Below, in pieces: positions 45,061 to 54,342 of a stretch of DNA of 64,000 nt (its first letter is position 1; every line of letters begins with the position of its first letter). The translations under genes were made by a program, and so were the position numbers. A model generated the notes under the pieces. The model was not told the DNA's origin. It was given only the letters and a program-made list of their open reading frames with translations, and did not search any database. Origin of the DNA: Mesorhizobium koreense (lineage in GTDB: Bacteria; Pseudomonadota; Alphaproteobacteria; Rhizobiales; Rhizobiaceae); NCBI RefSeq assembly GCF_031656215.1, contig NZ_CP134228.1, positions 372,001-436,000 on the forward strand. The letters are read 5' to 3'.

Positions 45061-45707
45061 GGTCTCCACCTTAAAAAATTGGCGATCAGGGCCAAGCCGA
45101 GCGCCTGGCTCTTCTCGGGATGGAACTGCGTACCGGCGAAGTTGTCGCGCGCCACAGCCGCGGTGACCGGCCCGCCATAGTCGGCGAGCGCCAGCACATC
45201 GCCCTCTTCCCTCGCATCGAGGTGATAGGAATGCACGAAATAGGCGTGCAACCCTTTCTCGCCGGTCGGAATCCCGGCGAAAAGCTGGTGTTCGCGCCTG
45301 AGCCGAAGCGTGTTCCAGCCGATCTGAGGCACTTTCAGCGCCGGGTCGGCAGGCTTGATCACCTTGACGTCGCCCGCGATCCAGCCAAGACCGCTCGTCA
45401 CCGTCTTTTCCAGCCCGCGCTCGGACATCAGCTGCATGCCGACGCAGATGCCGAGGAAGGGCCGGCCCTTCGCCGTCACCACCTCCTCGAGTGCCTCGAC
45501 CATGCCCGGCACTGCGTCGAGACCGGCTCGGCAGTCGGCATAGGCGCCGACGCCGGGCAGCACGATACGATCGGCCGTTCGAACGCGCCCGGCATCAGCC
45601 GTCAGTTCAATTTCGGCGCCGATGCCGGCCTCGCGGCTTGCCCGCTCGAAGGCTTTCGTAGCCGAGCGCAGGTTGCCCGAGCCGTAATCGATGATTGCGA
45701 CGCGCAT
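45057..45707 (-). CDS. hisH: Imidazole glycerol phosphate synthase, glutaminase subunit
   Basis: A 216-residue class I glutamine amidotransferase that supplies ammonia to HisF. The nucleophile Cys is in [11 protein letters not shown], the oxyanion PGVGAYADC precedes it, and the His/Glu of the triad are in QFHPEKSQ. Its gene starts two bases from the DUF2628 stop. The partner hisF is not in the window. Confidence 0.96.
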   Translation of the reverse strand: MRVAIIDYGSGNLRSATKAFERASREAGIGAEIELTADAGRVRTADRIVLPGVGAYADCRAGLDAVPGMVEALEEVVTAKGRPFLGICVGMQLMSERGLEKTVTSGLGWIAGDVKVIKPADPALKVPQIGWNTLRLRREHQLFAGIPTGEKGLHAYFVHSYHLDAREEGDVLALADYGGPVTAAVARDNFAGTQFHPEKSQALGLALIANFLRWRP

Positions 45708-45708
45708 G

Positions 45709-46188
45709 TCAGTGACGACCCGGATAGGAGAAGAGCCCGAGCGCCGGAACCGCGCCCGAACGGCGTGGCGACGTGGTGGGCGCCGGAGTGGCGGAAGGAG
45801 GATAGGGCGCGGGCGCCGGCATGTCCGTGTCCTCGTCCGCGAGATAGCGGATCGCCGCCTCGTCGTGTCCGTCGGCCTCGACCACGCCCCATTCGCGCCA
45901 GTCGCGACGCCTGAGCGCCGCCATGCGCAGCGCCGGCGCCTCGAAGCCGAGCCCGAGCGAGACGAGCAGCGAGATCGCCGGCACGATGCCCTGCATTCCA
46001 TCGACCTGTTCCAGCGCCGAAAGCCCGACCATGGCGGCGAAGACGAGTCCTGCCTCGATCCAAAGCCGATGCCACAGGAACCAGAAGAACGGCACGATGA
46101 AGGCCAGCCAATGAAAGCCGTCGCGGACGAATATCGCACGCTCCGGCTCAGCTGCGCCGGGCGGTTCGAAGATCACATAGCTCGCCAT
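45709..46188 (-). CDS. DUF2628 family membrane protein
   Basis: A 159-residue protein with two or three hydrophobic helices in its middle ([20 protein letters not shown], then the [16 protein letters not shown] region) after a soluble start SYVIFEPPG, and a Pro-rich cytosolic tail. This is the DUF2628 pattern found between hisB and hisH in many rhizobia. It is flanked by both his genes with almost no spacing, so it is co-transcribed; the role is unknown. Confidence 0.85.
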   Translation of the reverse strand: MASYVIFEPPGAAEPERAIFVRDGFHWLAFIVPFFWFLWHRLWIEAGLVFAAMVGLSALEQVDGMQGIVPAISLLVSLGLGFEAPALRMAALRRRDWREWGVVEADGHDEAAIRYLADEDTDMPAPAPYPPSATPAPTTSPRRSGAVPALGLFSYPGRH

Positions 46189-46192
46189 GGCC

Positions 46193-46804
46193 CTATCCCT
46201 TGAGGGAACCCTTGGTGGAGGGAACCGCCCCGGCCTGCCGCGGATCGTGCTCGATCGCCGCGCGCAGCGCCCGCGCCACCGCCTTGAAGCAGGTCTCGGC
46301 GATGTGGTGGCTGTTGGCGCCGTAATGGTTCAACACATGCAGCGTGATGCCGGCATGCTGCGCAAGCGCGTTGAAGAATTCGCGCACAAGCTCCGTGTCG
46401 AACGTGCCGATCTTGGGGGAAGTGAATTCCACGTTCCAGACAAGATAGGGGCGGCCGGAAACGTCCATCGCCGCCTTGGTCAACGTCTCGTCCATGGCGA
46501 GGTCGATCGAGGCATAGCGGGCGATGCCGCGCCTCTCGCCGAGCGCCTTGGCGATCGCCTGGCCGAGCACGATGCCCGTATCCTCCACCGTGTGGTGGTC
46601 GTCTATGTGCAAATCGCCCTTGGCCTTCACCGTCATGTCGATCAGCGAATGGCGCGAAAGCTGCTCCAGCATATGGTCGAAGAAGCCGATCCCGGTGGCG
46701 ATGTCCGAACGCCCCGCGCCGTCGAGATCGACGGCGACGCTGATCGCGGTTTCCTTCGTCGCGCGGCTGGCTTCCGCCCTGCGCGCATCCTTGCCGGCAG
46801 CCAT
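46193..46804 (-). CDS. hisB: Imidazoleglycerol-phosphate dehydratase
   Basis: A 203-residue metal-dependent dehydratase of histidine synthesis. The duplicated His-rich metal motifs are evident: [16 protein letters not shown] and [13 protein letters not shown] in the first half, and [18 protein letters not shown] near the end. It is the monofunctional alphaproteobacterial type, without the HisB phosphatase domain. AAGGA precedes the ATG at 46804. It is the first gene of this his block; upstream is non-coding DNA. Confidence 0.96.
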   Translation of the reverse strand: MAAGKDARRAEASRATKETAISVAVDLDGAGRSDIATGIGFFDHMLEQLSRHSLIDMTVKAKGDLHIDDHHTVEDTGIVLGQAIAKALGERRGIARYASIDLAMDETLTKAAMDVSGRPYLVWNVEFTSPKIGTFDTELVREFFNALAQHAGITLHVLNHYGANSHHIAETCFKAVARALRAAIEHDPRQAGAVPSTKGSLKG

Positions 46805-47322
46805 CACTTGATCCTTTGCTGTGCCCGGAAAACGGGAGCCTTCTACCAGCAAGGCGTTACCAATTCCAGCTTGCGGTTGATAAAGCGCGTCCCCACCGAC
46901 GTCGATGACTGGCGTTCAGCCGTTGTTCCAGTTTCCAGGCAACGCGAAGCGATGGCCGGAAGACCCTGGGACGGCAGAACCACCACGCACGTCATCTCGG
47001 AAGGCAGCCCGAACGCAGTCAGGCGGCCTGTCCGAGGCCTATTCTGGAAGGGCGCGGAAACGTGGCGGCTCCCCATCCTCGGCGATTATCGGATGAGTCA
47101 ATGAAAACGCCGCCATTCCCGACCTCGTGAGCTGAAAGAAGCGGAGAGTGTCGGGGATGACGAAGTGGTTGGTCTCCCGCCAAATGTGGACAGGATCGCG
47201 CCCGTCAGCCTGCGAAAGCCGCCGATCTTCGCGCTTTCCGCATTTTTCTTCTCTCCCTTTATCCACGCCTTCCGCCCTTCCTCCATAATCCCCGTCAGTT
47301 CCTCCCATCGGGAACACCGATC
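46805..47322. other. Non-coding stretch upstream of hisB
   Basis: About 520 bp with no open frame that looks coding on either strand. It should contain the promoter for hisB, but I could not point to a clear -35/-10 pair. A related-genome hslV gene, often found divergent from hisB, is not present. Confidence 0.5.
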
Positions 47323-47339
47323 ATGACGGTGATTGCGTG

Positions 47340-47520
47340 GGGAGGAGCCGGCGCCTCCGCTGTGATGCTGACGTGGCATCATGGCCGGGGAGGTCCCGCC
47401 TGGAGGTTCCCCTGGGGGCACTATGACCCCTGCGTGCCGGTAGAAGGCACACAGACCCCGGGACGAGCACTGAACCTGATCGGAGTGACTACCCCCTTCG
47501 GCAGGTTCAGGGTGAGGCTC
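47340..47520. other. GC-rich, hairpin-dense segment, possible structured RNA
   Basis: Several stable hairpins occur close together: GTGCC/GGCAC (near 47435-47452), GGGG/CCCC around 47413-47430, and a 9-bp CTGAACCTG (47470-47478) / CAGGTTCAG (47502-47510) stem. The open frames here (for example 47323-47583) do not look like protein. Density of stems suggests a small RNA or a repeat remnant; the class is not recognised. Confidence 0.3.
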
Positions 47521-47703
47521 GGGGAGCAGCGGAACAGGCGGGAACAGAAATCGCCGGACGGACGGCCGCAAGGTCGCACGTAATTTACTAGATGAGCGAG
47601 CCTGCGGCCGCCCGTCTTTCCCGACTTTCAATGGCCAGACGGTGGAGAAACCGGGCGTGGCGAAGATGAGGCATGTGTAATGATAGATGCGGATAGCCCT
47701 GTG

Positions 47704-47877
47704 CCCCTTCGCACCCCCCTCTGTCCTGCCGGACATCTCCCCCTCAAGGGGGGAGATCAGCCGGCCGCGCCGCTTGCACCCCTTCTGCAGCTTTGGAGAT
47801 TGGCGACGGTCGTAGTGACAGCCGATCTCCCCCCTTGTGGGGAGATGTCCGGCAGGGCAGAGGGGGGTGCGAAGGGG
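47704..47877. repeat. Family A palindromic repeat, intergenic copy
   Basis: Arms CACCCCCCTCTGTCCTGCCG and GGCAGGGCAGAGGGGGGTGC, with internal ATCTCCCCCTCAAGGGGGGA and ATCTCCCCCCTTGTGGGGAG hairpins. The left arm is nearly identical to the copy at 2321-2500 that is translated within the Mo hydroxylase gene. Confidence 0.92.
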
Positions 47878-48037
47878 CGGAGGACGAGAAGGATGGCCAC
47901 AAACAATGAACCTCAAACGAGGGGGCACCCTCCAAACGCCCGACCGGGCGTCGCAGCATGTGCCGCGCCCCCGCGGAGCCCAGCCGCGCAAGCGGCGGTA
48001 CGGGCGTGAGCGAAAGGAAACTCCCGCAAGCCGCTTC

Positions 48038-48670
48038 TCACGCCGCGTCCCTCACCATCGCCTGTACCACCAGATTGGCCGACAATCGTTTCGTCAGCAC
48101 GCGATCGACATTCGGCATGTCGTTAGAGGCGACCCAGGCCGGGCCGTCGGTGCGGCCGTGTTCGACCCAGCGCTGCAGGAGCCGGCGTTCGAGTTCGTCG
48201 CGCGGCACGTCGAGAAAGACGGCGAAATCGAAGAGCGGACGGAGCTTCGACCACGGCGCCTCGTCGAGAAGGAGATAGTTTCCTTCCACGAGGATAAACT
48301 TGGTCTCCGCAGGCACGATGTCGGCGGCAGCGCGGGAAAGTTCCATCGAACGGTCGAAGAGCGGGATGGCGATGTCGGCATCGCCGCGCTTCAGCCTCTG
48401 AAGCAGGTTTTCCAGGCCGACGAAATCAAACGTCTCCGGCGCGCCCTTGCGCGCGCGCAGGCCAAGGCGGTCGAGAACGGCATCGTCATAATGGAATCCG
48501 TCCATCGGCACGGCGACCGCGCTGTGGCCACCGGCGCCCAACGCTTCGGCGAGCGCCGCTGCGAGCGTCGACTTGCCGGCGCCCGGCGCGCCGGCGATGG
48601 CAACGAGTACGCGCTTGCCATGCGGGACATGCCGGAACAGGGCGGCGGCGATGCTGGCGACTTCGGACAT
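48038..48670 (-). CDS. P-loop nucleoside/carbohydrate kinase (FrcK/uridine-kinase-like)
   Basis: A 210-residue P-loop kinase. The Walker A loop is AIAGAPGAGKSTLA, followed by VPMDGFHYDDAVLD (substrate Asp), a Walker B-like FILVEGNYLLLD and the lid WVEHGRTDGPAW. The pattern matches the kinase found in rhizobial fructose uptake loci (FrcK) and the uridine/panK-like branch. Next to it lies a D-lyxose isomerase-like gene on the same strand, hinting at a sugar substrate. No transporter is adjacent. Confidence 0.82.
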   Translation of the reverse strand: MSEVASIAAALFRHVPHGKRVLVAIAGAPGAGKSTLAAALAEALGAGGHSAVAVPMDGFHYDDAVLDRLGLRARKGAPETFDFVGLENLLQRLKRGDADIAIPLFDRSMELSRAAADIVPAETKFILVEGNYLLLDEAPWSKLRPLFDFAVFLDVPRDELERRLLQRWVEHGRTDGPAWVASNDMPNVDRVLTKRLSANLVVQAMVRDAA

Positions 48671-48712
48671 GATCTCCTCCTCGCACGAACGGCTTCCCGG
48701 TACGGAACTATG

Positions 48713-49399
48713 TCAGGCGAGCCATTTTTCGTAGTCGGACACAAGCAGATAGAGCGGCTCCTCGTCCCCCTCCACCTCCGAGAAGCGGCTGACCGGCTCG
48801 GCGAAGACATTGTCCGTCAAATCATCGTTGACGGTCGAGACCTCGCCGATCAGCACGTCCTTCTCCTCCGCCCAGAAAGCGTGCCAGACACCGGGCAGCA
48901 GCGTGACGCTTTCGCCTGGGCCGAGCCGCAGGATACCGCCCGGTTCGAGCGACCGCACCACGCCGTCGGTCGGAACCAAGACCTGCGCCTGTTTGTCGAT
49001 CGAGCCGTCGGGTCCCGACATATAAAGCTTCAGCGCCAGCGTGCCGCCGCCGCGGTTGATGATGTCTTCGGCCTTGATGTCGTGGCGATGCATGGGCGAA
49101 AGCTGGTCACGCCGGGAGATCATGATCTTCTCGGCGTAGAGCATGCCGCGCCCCTTTTCGAGGTCTGCCGCCTGCCCGTTGCGGACGGTGAAGAGGAACA
49201 GGCCCAGGCGATCGAAATCGCCGCGCCCGTAATCGGTGATGTCCCAGCCGAGGCGGCTTCCCACGATGCCGCCGATCTCTCCGCTACGTGCTTTCATCTC
49301 CGCCGGCCGCCAATAGGCGAAAGGCGGCAGCCGATAGCCGAAGGAGCGGATGAAGTCGTCGGCCTCGCGGATGATCTGGTTGACGGTCGAGCGCTTCAT
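48713..49399 (-). CDS. D-lyxose/D-mannose isomerase-like cupin protein
   Basis: A 228-residue cupin of the D-lyxose ketol-isomerase family. Metal ligands are probable in SPMHRHDIKAEDI (two His and Glu/Asp) and in LPGVWHAFWAEE. The N-terminal helices NQIIREADDFIRSFGYRLPP and the WDITDYGRGDF segment are family hallmarks. GGAG precedes the ATG at 49399. It lies upstream of the FrcK-like kinase with a 42-bp gap, so isomerisation followed by phosphorylation of a ketose is a reasonable guess. Confidence 0.85.
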   Translation of the reverse strand: MKRSTVNQIIREADDFIRSFGYRLPPFAYWRPAEMKARSGEIGGIVGSRLGWDITDYGRGDFDRLGLFLFTVRNGQAADLEKGRGMLYAEKIMISRRDQLSPMHRHDIKAEDIINRGGGTLALKLYMSGPDGSIDKQAQVLVPTDGVVRSLEPGGILRLGPGESVTLLPGVWHAFWAEEKDVLIGEVSTVNDDLTDNVFAEPVSRFSEVEGDEEPLYLLVSDYEKWLA

Positions 49400-49546
49400 C
49401 GGTTTCTCCATGCCGGATCCAGCCACTATAGCGGCCGTCCCGCCGGGCATAAAGCCGCGAACCGCAATCGCGGCTTGCGCGGCCTCCCGGACAACCATAC
49501 GAAAGAGCTCGCAAGTTGAATGTCACGGACATCGAGGAGAAAGACC

Positions 49547-50668
49547 ATGCCCACACCGCCCTTTCGCGCAGATCATGTCGGCAGCCTGTTGAGGCCGGCT
49601 TCGGTGAAGGCGGCGCGCAAGGCTTTCTTCGAGGATAAGAGCATCGGCGCAGAGGAACTGAAGGCAGTCGAGGACGAGGCGATCCGCAACGTGGTCAAGG
49701 TGCAGGAGAACGCCGGCCTGATGGCGGTGACCGACGGGGAATACCGCCGCTCCTTCTGGCACTACGACTTCATGGGCGGCCTGACGGGGCTGGAACTGGT
49801 CGAGCGCGATCCGGAAGCGGGCGTCGCCTTCCATGGCGTCAAGCTCAGGCCCATCTTCCCGACGATCACGGAGAAGCTCGACTTTCCCGACGATCACCCC
49901 ATGCTCGACCATTTCCGCTATCTGAAATCGGTCACCGGCGTGGTGCCGAAGATCTCGATCCCCGGACCAAGCGTCTGCCATTTCCGTACCGCCAAGGCCG
50001 ACATCCATCCTAAGGAATATCAGGACGCCGAAGCGCTCTTCGCCGACATCACCAAAACCTATGCCAAGGCGGTGAAGGCTTTCTACGATGCCGGCTGCCG
50101 CTATCTGCAGATGGACGACATCTATTTCGCCTATCTGTGCGACCCGAAGATCCGCGCCCTGAAGGCGGCCGAAGGGTTCGACGCGGACTATCTCATCGGG
50201 CGCTACGCGAAGATGATGCACGACGCGATCGCCGACCGGCCGGACGACATGCTGATCGCCATGCATATGTGCCGCGGCAATTTCCAGTCCACCTGGGTTG
50301 CCGAGGGCGGCTACGACCCGGCCGCCGACGCCATCTTCAACCAGACCGGCATCGACCTCTATTTCATGGAGTACGACACCGACCGCGCCGGGGGGCTGGC
50401 GCCGCTCAGGCTCCTGCCCAAGGGAAAGAAACGCGTGATGCCGGGCTTCATCACCACAAAGACGGGCGATCTCGAAAAACTCGACGACCTGAAGCGCAAG
50501 TTCGACGAGGCGTCGAAATTCGCCGATATCGGGCAGCTCGGCATCGCCCCGCAATGCGGCTTCGCCTCGACCGAGGAAGGCAACAAGGTCACCGAGGACG
50601 ACCAGAAGCGGAAGCTCGATCTGGTAGTGAGGACGGCGGAAGCGATCTGGGGCGGTCTCGATAAATAG
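49547..50668 (+). CDS. MetE C-terminal-like (cobalamin-independent methyltransferase family) protein
   Basis: A 373-residue protein related to the catalytic C-terminal half of cobalamin-independent methionine synthase. The opening RADHVGSLLRP, the YLQMDDIYFAYL segment, the zinc-ligand motif AMHMCRGN (His, Cys) and the second Cys in GIAPQCGFAST are typical of stand-alone MetE-like proteins. Without the N-terminal half it may use another methyl donor. GAGGAGAAAGACC sets the start at 49547. Divergent from the isomerase-kinase pair. Confidence 0.9.
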   Translation: MPTPPFRADHVGSLLRPASVKAARKAFFEDKSIGAEELKAVEDEAIRNVVKVQENAGLMAVTDGEYRRSFWHYDFMGGLTGLELVERDPEAGVAFHGVKLRPIFPTITEKLDFPDDHPMLDHFRYLKSVTGVVPKISIPGPSVCHFRTAKADIHPKEYQDAEALFADITKTYAKAVKAFYDAGCRYLQMDDIYFAYLCDPKIRALKAAEGFDADYLIGRYAKMMHDAIADRPDDMLIAMHMCRGNFQSTWVAEGGYDPAADAIFNQTGIDLYFMEYDTDRAGGLAPLRLLPKGKKRVMPGFITTKTGDLEKLDDLKRKFDEASKFADIGQLGIAPQCGFASTEEGNKVTEDDQKRKLDLVVRTAEAIWGGLDK

Positions 50669-50751
50669 TGAGCCGTCCTCACCCGGATGAACCTGACGGC
50701 CGGCATCCGGCTGCGCCTGTCTGGAAAGCCTGTTTCTCCTGATGAACGCCG

Positions 50752-50874
50752 CCGCTACAATTCCTCATTGAAGCGGGCAGGTTCATCCGCTAAACAGCGG
50801 ACACCGGCCCGGCGCTCTAGGCGCCGGCGAGAGCGCACCCGTAGCTCAGCTGGATAGAGTGCTGCCCTCCGAAG
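50752..50874. repeat. Left end of integrative element (attL), 123-bp direct repeat
   Basis: Matches 58205-58327 with a single difference (C at 50838, T at 58291). It covers 83 bp upstream of a tRNA-Arg gene plus the first 40 bases of the tRNA, ending in the anticodon loop at CTCCGAAG. Identity stops immediately before and after. The acceptor strand here (GCACCCG) pairs perfectly with the tRNA 3' strand at the right end, so this copy is the original chromosomal one. Confidence 0.95.
50835..50874 (+). pseudogene. 5' half of tRNA-Arg left behind by element insertion
   Basis: GCACCCGTAGCTCAGCTGGA and following bases to the anticodon loop are present, then sequence diverges and no anticodon 3' stem, T arm or acceptor 3' strand follows. 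Not a functional tRNA. It marks the interrupted gene. Confidence 0.95.
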
Positions 50875-51561
50875 CGACCGCAGGGATCACGTCCTTCGAG
50901 AATTGGCAGCTTGCCAGGCCAGAATTCCTAGTAGGTTGATACTAAGCAGTCGAAGCTCTAGGCACATTCGAGCCACTCCGGCGAGCTACCTCTACGGACC
51001 GGGATCCGGCTCCACCCAGCTCTGACTAGACCTCGTCTTCAACATTTGGTTTAGCTGCTGCAACGGTTCGCTGAATGCACGCTCGAAGCGTTTGATATGT
51101 TCGATCATCTAGGCATTTATCCCCTGCCAGTTTTCACGCTGATAGGCTTCAAATGGGGCGGCATATTCCACACAGCTGGATTTCCTGTCGTCGAGGCGTC
51201 CCCACGTTAGTGATGTGCCGAACACCTGCTCGATCTTCTCCTTTTAGCTAATAGCTGGTCGGTTTGTCGGCTCGACTTAGAGGCCGTTTCGAAAGTCATC
51301 GGAAATCCGTTTGGGGACGCCGGCGAGCGAGCGGTTGGCGTCATCTCTGGTAATTTCTAGCGACCAGGCCGTCGGCAGAACCCGTTTTCCCGCCGTGCTG
51401 CGAGTTTCGAAACCGACTCTTAGGTCGCGGCATACCCCACGTCGCCCCTGCGGATCTCGCGCAAAACTGGATATCATTCAAAAAGATCGCTGCTTGCTTG
51501 CAAATGGAAAGTTGGGAGTTCAGGCTGTGCAATTCGCGGGAATCGGTTGGGGCGGCAAAGT
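50875..51561. other. Left non-coding part of the element
   Basis: About 690 bp after attL with no convincing open frame; frames are broken and codon pattern is irregular. It may hold a degraded gene on the minus strand and the promoter of the ATPase gene. Confidence 0.5.
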
Positions 51562-53160
51562 ATGACTGGCATTCAGCGGGATAGGCTACCACTGCGGAAG
51601 CTGCGCTTCGGCAATGTCGACGCAAGATATGAGGTGAATACACGAGACCCTCGTGACGTGGAACATTTCAAGACTTCATTCCTTGAGCCTGCCGGAATAA
51701 CGATAGGTGATTTTATTAATGGCAAGCGGTTTTTCGTTTACGGTGTAAAGGGGGCGGGGAAAACCGCACTCTTGCGGTTTATTCAATTATCAGCGCTCGA
51801 TCAGGGCTCCATTACCAAATTTATCTCATTTGCTACGGAGATCTCTGATCTCGAACGGGAAAGAATTAAGAAGCTATCTGGTATAGACGTTTATGAGCAA
51901 GATATGGTCGAGGTCAAGAATAATAGCGCCGTTGACGTATGGATAATTTTTATACTTAGGCAGATTGCTCGTATAATTGAAGAAAACAGGAGCATCTTCA
52001 CTAGCCATAGAGATACAACTATTTTTTGCCAGCTTATGATGAAGTTTTACGACGGCGAAGAAAATAAAGGTCTCCTTAAGTGGTTAACCGACGCACTTAA
52101 GGCCGGGAAATACAAAATAAAAACGAAATACCTAGATGCCTCGATAAAGGGAACGGATTCAGAAACTGAACGCGAAGTCCCAATAAACTTCGTGATTGAC
52201 CAGGCCTTTAGACTTCTTAAGAATTTAGGGTGGGAAGGCCCGCGTGGTATTTATCTATTTTTTGATGAACTTAATCTTTCATTTTCCTCAAAAGCAACAC
52301 ATAAGCGTGACGTTATCTTGATAAGGGATTTACTTATAGCGATTGACAGGCTGAATACATTTTTTATTGAGAAGGGGAAGCCGATATTTTTATTAGCCGC
52401 TGCGAGGTCCGAGGTCCTGCATGCGCTCAACGCTCCTACACACGAGATCAACAAAATTCTTGCTGATAGGGGGCATGAACTTCGATGGTTCGCGCGAACG
52501 AGCGGAGGTGAATGGCCGATAATAAACCTTGTTCAAAAAAAGGTTCGAGCTTCGGAGAGGATATACGGTATCAAACAAACTGACGATGTGATCGGGAAAT
52601 ACTTCTACAGAGACTTGTATGATTTTGATCCTAAATCATTTATCGTTGAGATGACATGGTGTAACCCGCGCGATCTGGTATTACTCTTAGGAGATGCAGC
52701 GATCCAGGCACAACCCAATGAAGCGGTTTTTGGCGTGGCTGTCATCGAGCGAATTCTTGAGAAGTATAGTGCTGCTGCGTGGCTTGAAAAAGCGGAGGAG
52801 CTTAGTGTGGAATACGCGCCCCAGGAGGTGCAAGCCATAAAAAAAGGGCTTCTTGGCTTTTATCGACATTTCAAACTTAATACATTTGAGCAGGGTTGGC
52901 GGAACAAGGCTGATAACGACCAGACAATGAAGATGATGCAGACCAAGTATGGTGTCCCAAAAATACTCGAAGATCTTTTCCGGATTGGAGTGTTGGGCCA
53001 ATCAACCCGAGAGCCTGATGACGCCGCCCGATCATTCAATCAACATTGGGTCTATCGTGGGGATAACACTTTTGATTCGTCTGCTTGGCTTATCGTTCAT
53101 AAGGCTCTATGGCCGGAGTTAAGGCTTGGAAAGATTAGGGGCAGTGGCAGGGCTGCCTAA
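51562..53160 (+). CDS. AT-rich P-loop ATPase, candidate defence protein
   Basis: A 532-residue protein with Walker A GVKGAGKTA at residues 61-68 and Walker B IYLFFDELN (about D235-E236). A sensor-like Arg follows in AAARSEVL. The remaining sequence is helical with no other domain I can name. It resembles the stand-alone P-loop ATPases (Sll1717-like) found in bacterial defence islands, which is family-level inference. Base composition and codon use are strikingly AT-rich compared with the rest of the window, so it is recently acquired. The ATG at 51562 is preferred over a TTG at 51547. Confidence 0.8.
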   Translation: MTGIQRDRLPLRKLRFGNVDARYEVNTRDPRDVEHFKTSFLEPAGITIGDFINGKRFFVYGVKGAGKTALLRFIQLSALDQGSITKFISFATEISDLERERIKKLSGIDVYEQDMVEVKNNSAVDVWIIFILRQIARIIEENRSIFTSHRDTTIFCQLMMKFYDGEENKGLLKWLTDALKAGKYKIKTKYLDASIKGTDSETEREVPINFVIDQAFRLLKNLGWEGPRGIYLFFDELNLSFSSKATHKRDVILIRDLLIAIDRLNTFFIEKGKPIFLLAAARSEVLHALNAPTHEINKILADRGHELRWFARTSGGEWPIINLVQKKVRASERIYGIKQTDDVIGKYFYRDLYDFDPKSFIVEMTWCNPRDLVLLLGDAAIQAQPNEAVFGVAVIERILEKYSAAAWLEKAEELSVEYAPQEVQAIKKGLLGFYRHFKLNTFEQGWRNKADNDQTMKMMQTKYGVPKILEDLFRIGVLGQSTREPDDAARSFNQHWVYRGDNTFDSSAWLIVHKALWPELRLGKIRGSGRAA

Positions 53161-53355
53161 TTAATGCAGCGCTCTCCCGCCACTCGGGCCATCTGCAAGT
53201 CCTTGATCCTGCTGGTCACCAGTAGCACCTGATGCAGCGCCGGAGAGCGCCCCTGACGCTCGCGGCACAATCCGATCACACTGAGCCCGGAAACCTCCTT
53301 GGCACCCCCCGCGGGGCGTCCTACGCGTCATAGGCACAATTTCGGGAGGTGCTTC

Positions 53356-54342
53356 ATGGCGACGATCCGACGACTCAGAGGCAGATGGCAAGCCCAGGTC
53401 AGACGTAAAGGATTGGCGCCGCGTGCCAAGTCCTTCAATGCAAAATCTGACGCCGAGAAATGGGCGCGCAATCTGGAGGCCGAACTCGACCGCTGCGGAG
53501 TGCTGCCTGATACGCGCCTGGCGGAACGCATGACTGTCCGCGAGCTCCTGGCGCGCTACGTGAAGGAGATCACACCGCTCAAGCGCAGCGCATCGAGCGA
53601 AGGTTATCGCGTAAAGGCGCTGATGAAGCGCGACATCGCGCACCGGACGCTGGCGATGCTGTCGTCAGCCGACGTCGCTCGTTACCGTGACCAGCGCTTG
53701 CAGACAGTAGCAACGTCGAGCGTCATCCGGGAGCTGAATACGTTGGCGCACGCCATCGATATCGCGCGGAAAGAATGGGGCGTGCACCTGGCGCAGAATC
53801 CCGTCCGTATGGTTCGACGTCCTTCGGCTCCTCGTGGTCGTGATCGTCGTCTGTCTGGCGACGAAGAGAAGCGCCTTCTGGAGGCGTGCGATGCCGGGCG
53901 CAGCCCTCACATGCGCCCGCTCATCATTCTCGCCATTGAGACGGCTATGCGTCAGGGCGAGCTGCTGTCGCTGACCTGGGACGATGTCGATCGCGATAAA
54001 CGAATTGCTCACCTGAATCTCACGAAGAACGGTGAAAGCCGCGACGTGCCGCTCAGTAGCCGCGCGCTGGCGGCTCTCGACGCTCTCAAGCAGCTCCGAG
54101 CTGATAAGCGGGTCGTGCCGTCGACCAAGAGCGCACTCCAGCAATGCTGGGGGCATCTCCGAGAGCGCGCTGGTGCGCCGGATCTGCATTTTCATGATCT
54201 ACGCCATGAAGCCGTCTCGCGCCTCCTAGAGCGTGGTCTTAACATCATCGAGACCGCCACGATCTCCGGACACAAGGAGCTCCGTATGCTTCAGCGCTAT
54301 TCGCATCTACGAGCCGTTGACCTGGTCGATCGGCTCGACTGA
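53356..54342 (+). CDS. Tyrosine-type site-specific recombinase (integrase)
   Basis: A 328-residue phage-type integrase with all catalytic residues: R199 (TAMRQGE), K224, H280 and R283 (HDLRHEA), H306 (SGHKEL) and the nucleophile Y315 (LQRYSHL). The N-terminal arm-binding and core-binding domains precede it (about residues 1-160). GGGAGGTGCTTC is a strong ribosome site. It lies between two copies of a tRNA-Arg direct repeat and is the likely enzyme for integration there. No excisionase gene was recognised. Confidence 0.95.
   Translation: MATIRRLRGRWQAQVRRKGLAPRAKSFNAKSDAEKWARNLEAELDRCGVLPDTRLAERMTVRELLARYVKEITPLKRSASSEGYRVKALMKRDIAHRTLAMLSSADVARYRDQRLQTVATSSVIRELNTLAHAIDIARKEWGVHLAQNPVRMVRRPSAPRGRDRRLSGDEEKRLLEACDAGRSPHMRPLIILAIETAMRQGELLSLTWDDVDRDKRIAHLNLTKNGESRDVPLSSRALAALDALKQLRADKRVVPSTKSALQQCWGHLRERAGAPDLHFHDLRHEAVSRLLERGLNIIETATISGHKELRMLQRYSHLRAVDLVDRLD

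Noticed and set aside
47323-47583. 86-residue protein gene in the structured intergenic segment
   Set aside because: No family-like sequence or ribosome site; the region is dominated by hairpins.
50835-50911. Second complete tRNA-Arg gene at the left end of the element
   Set aside because: Only the first 40 bases match; the anticodon 3' stem, T arm and acceptor strand are missing.
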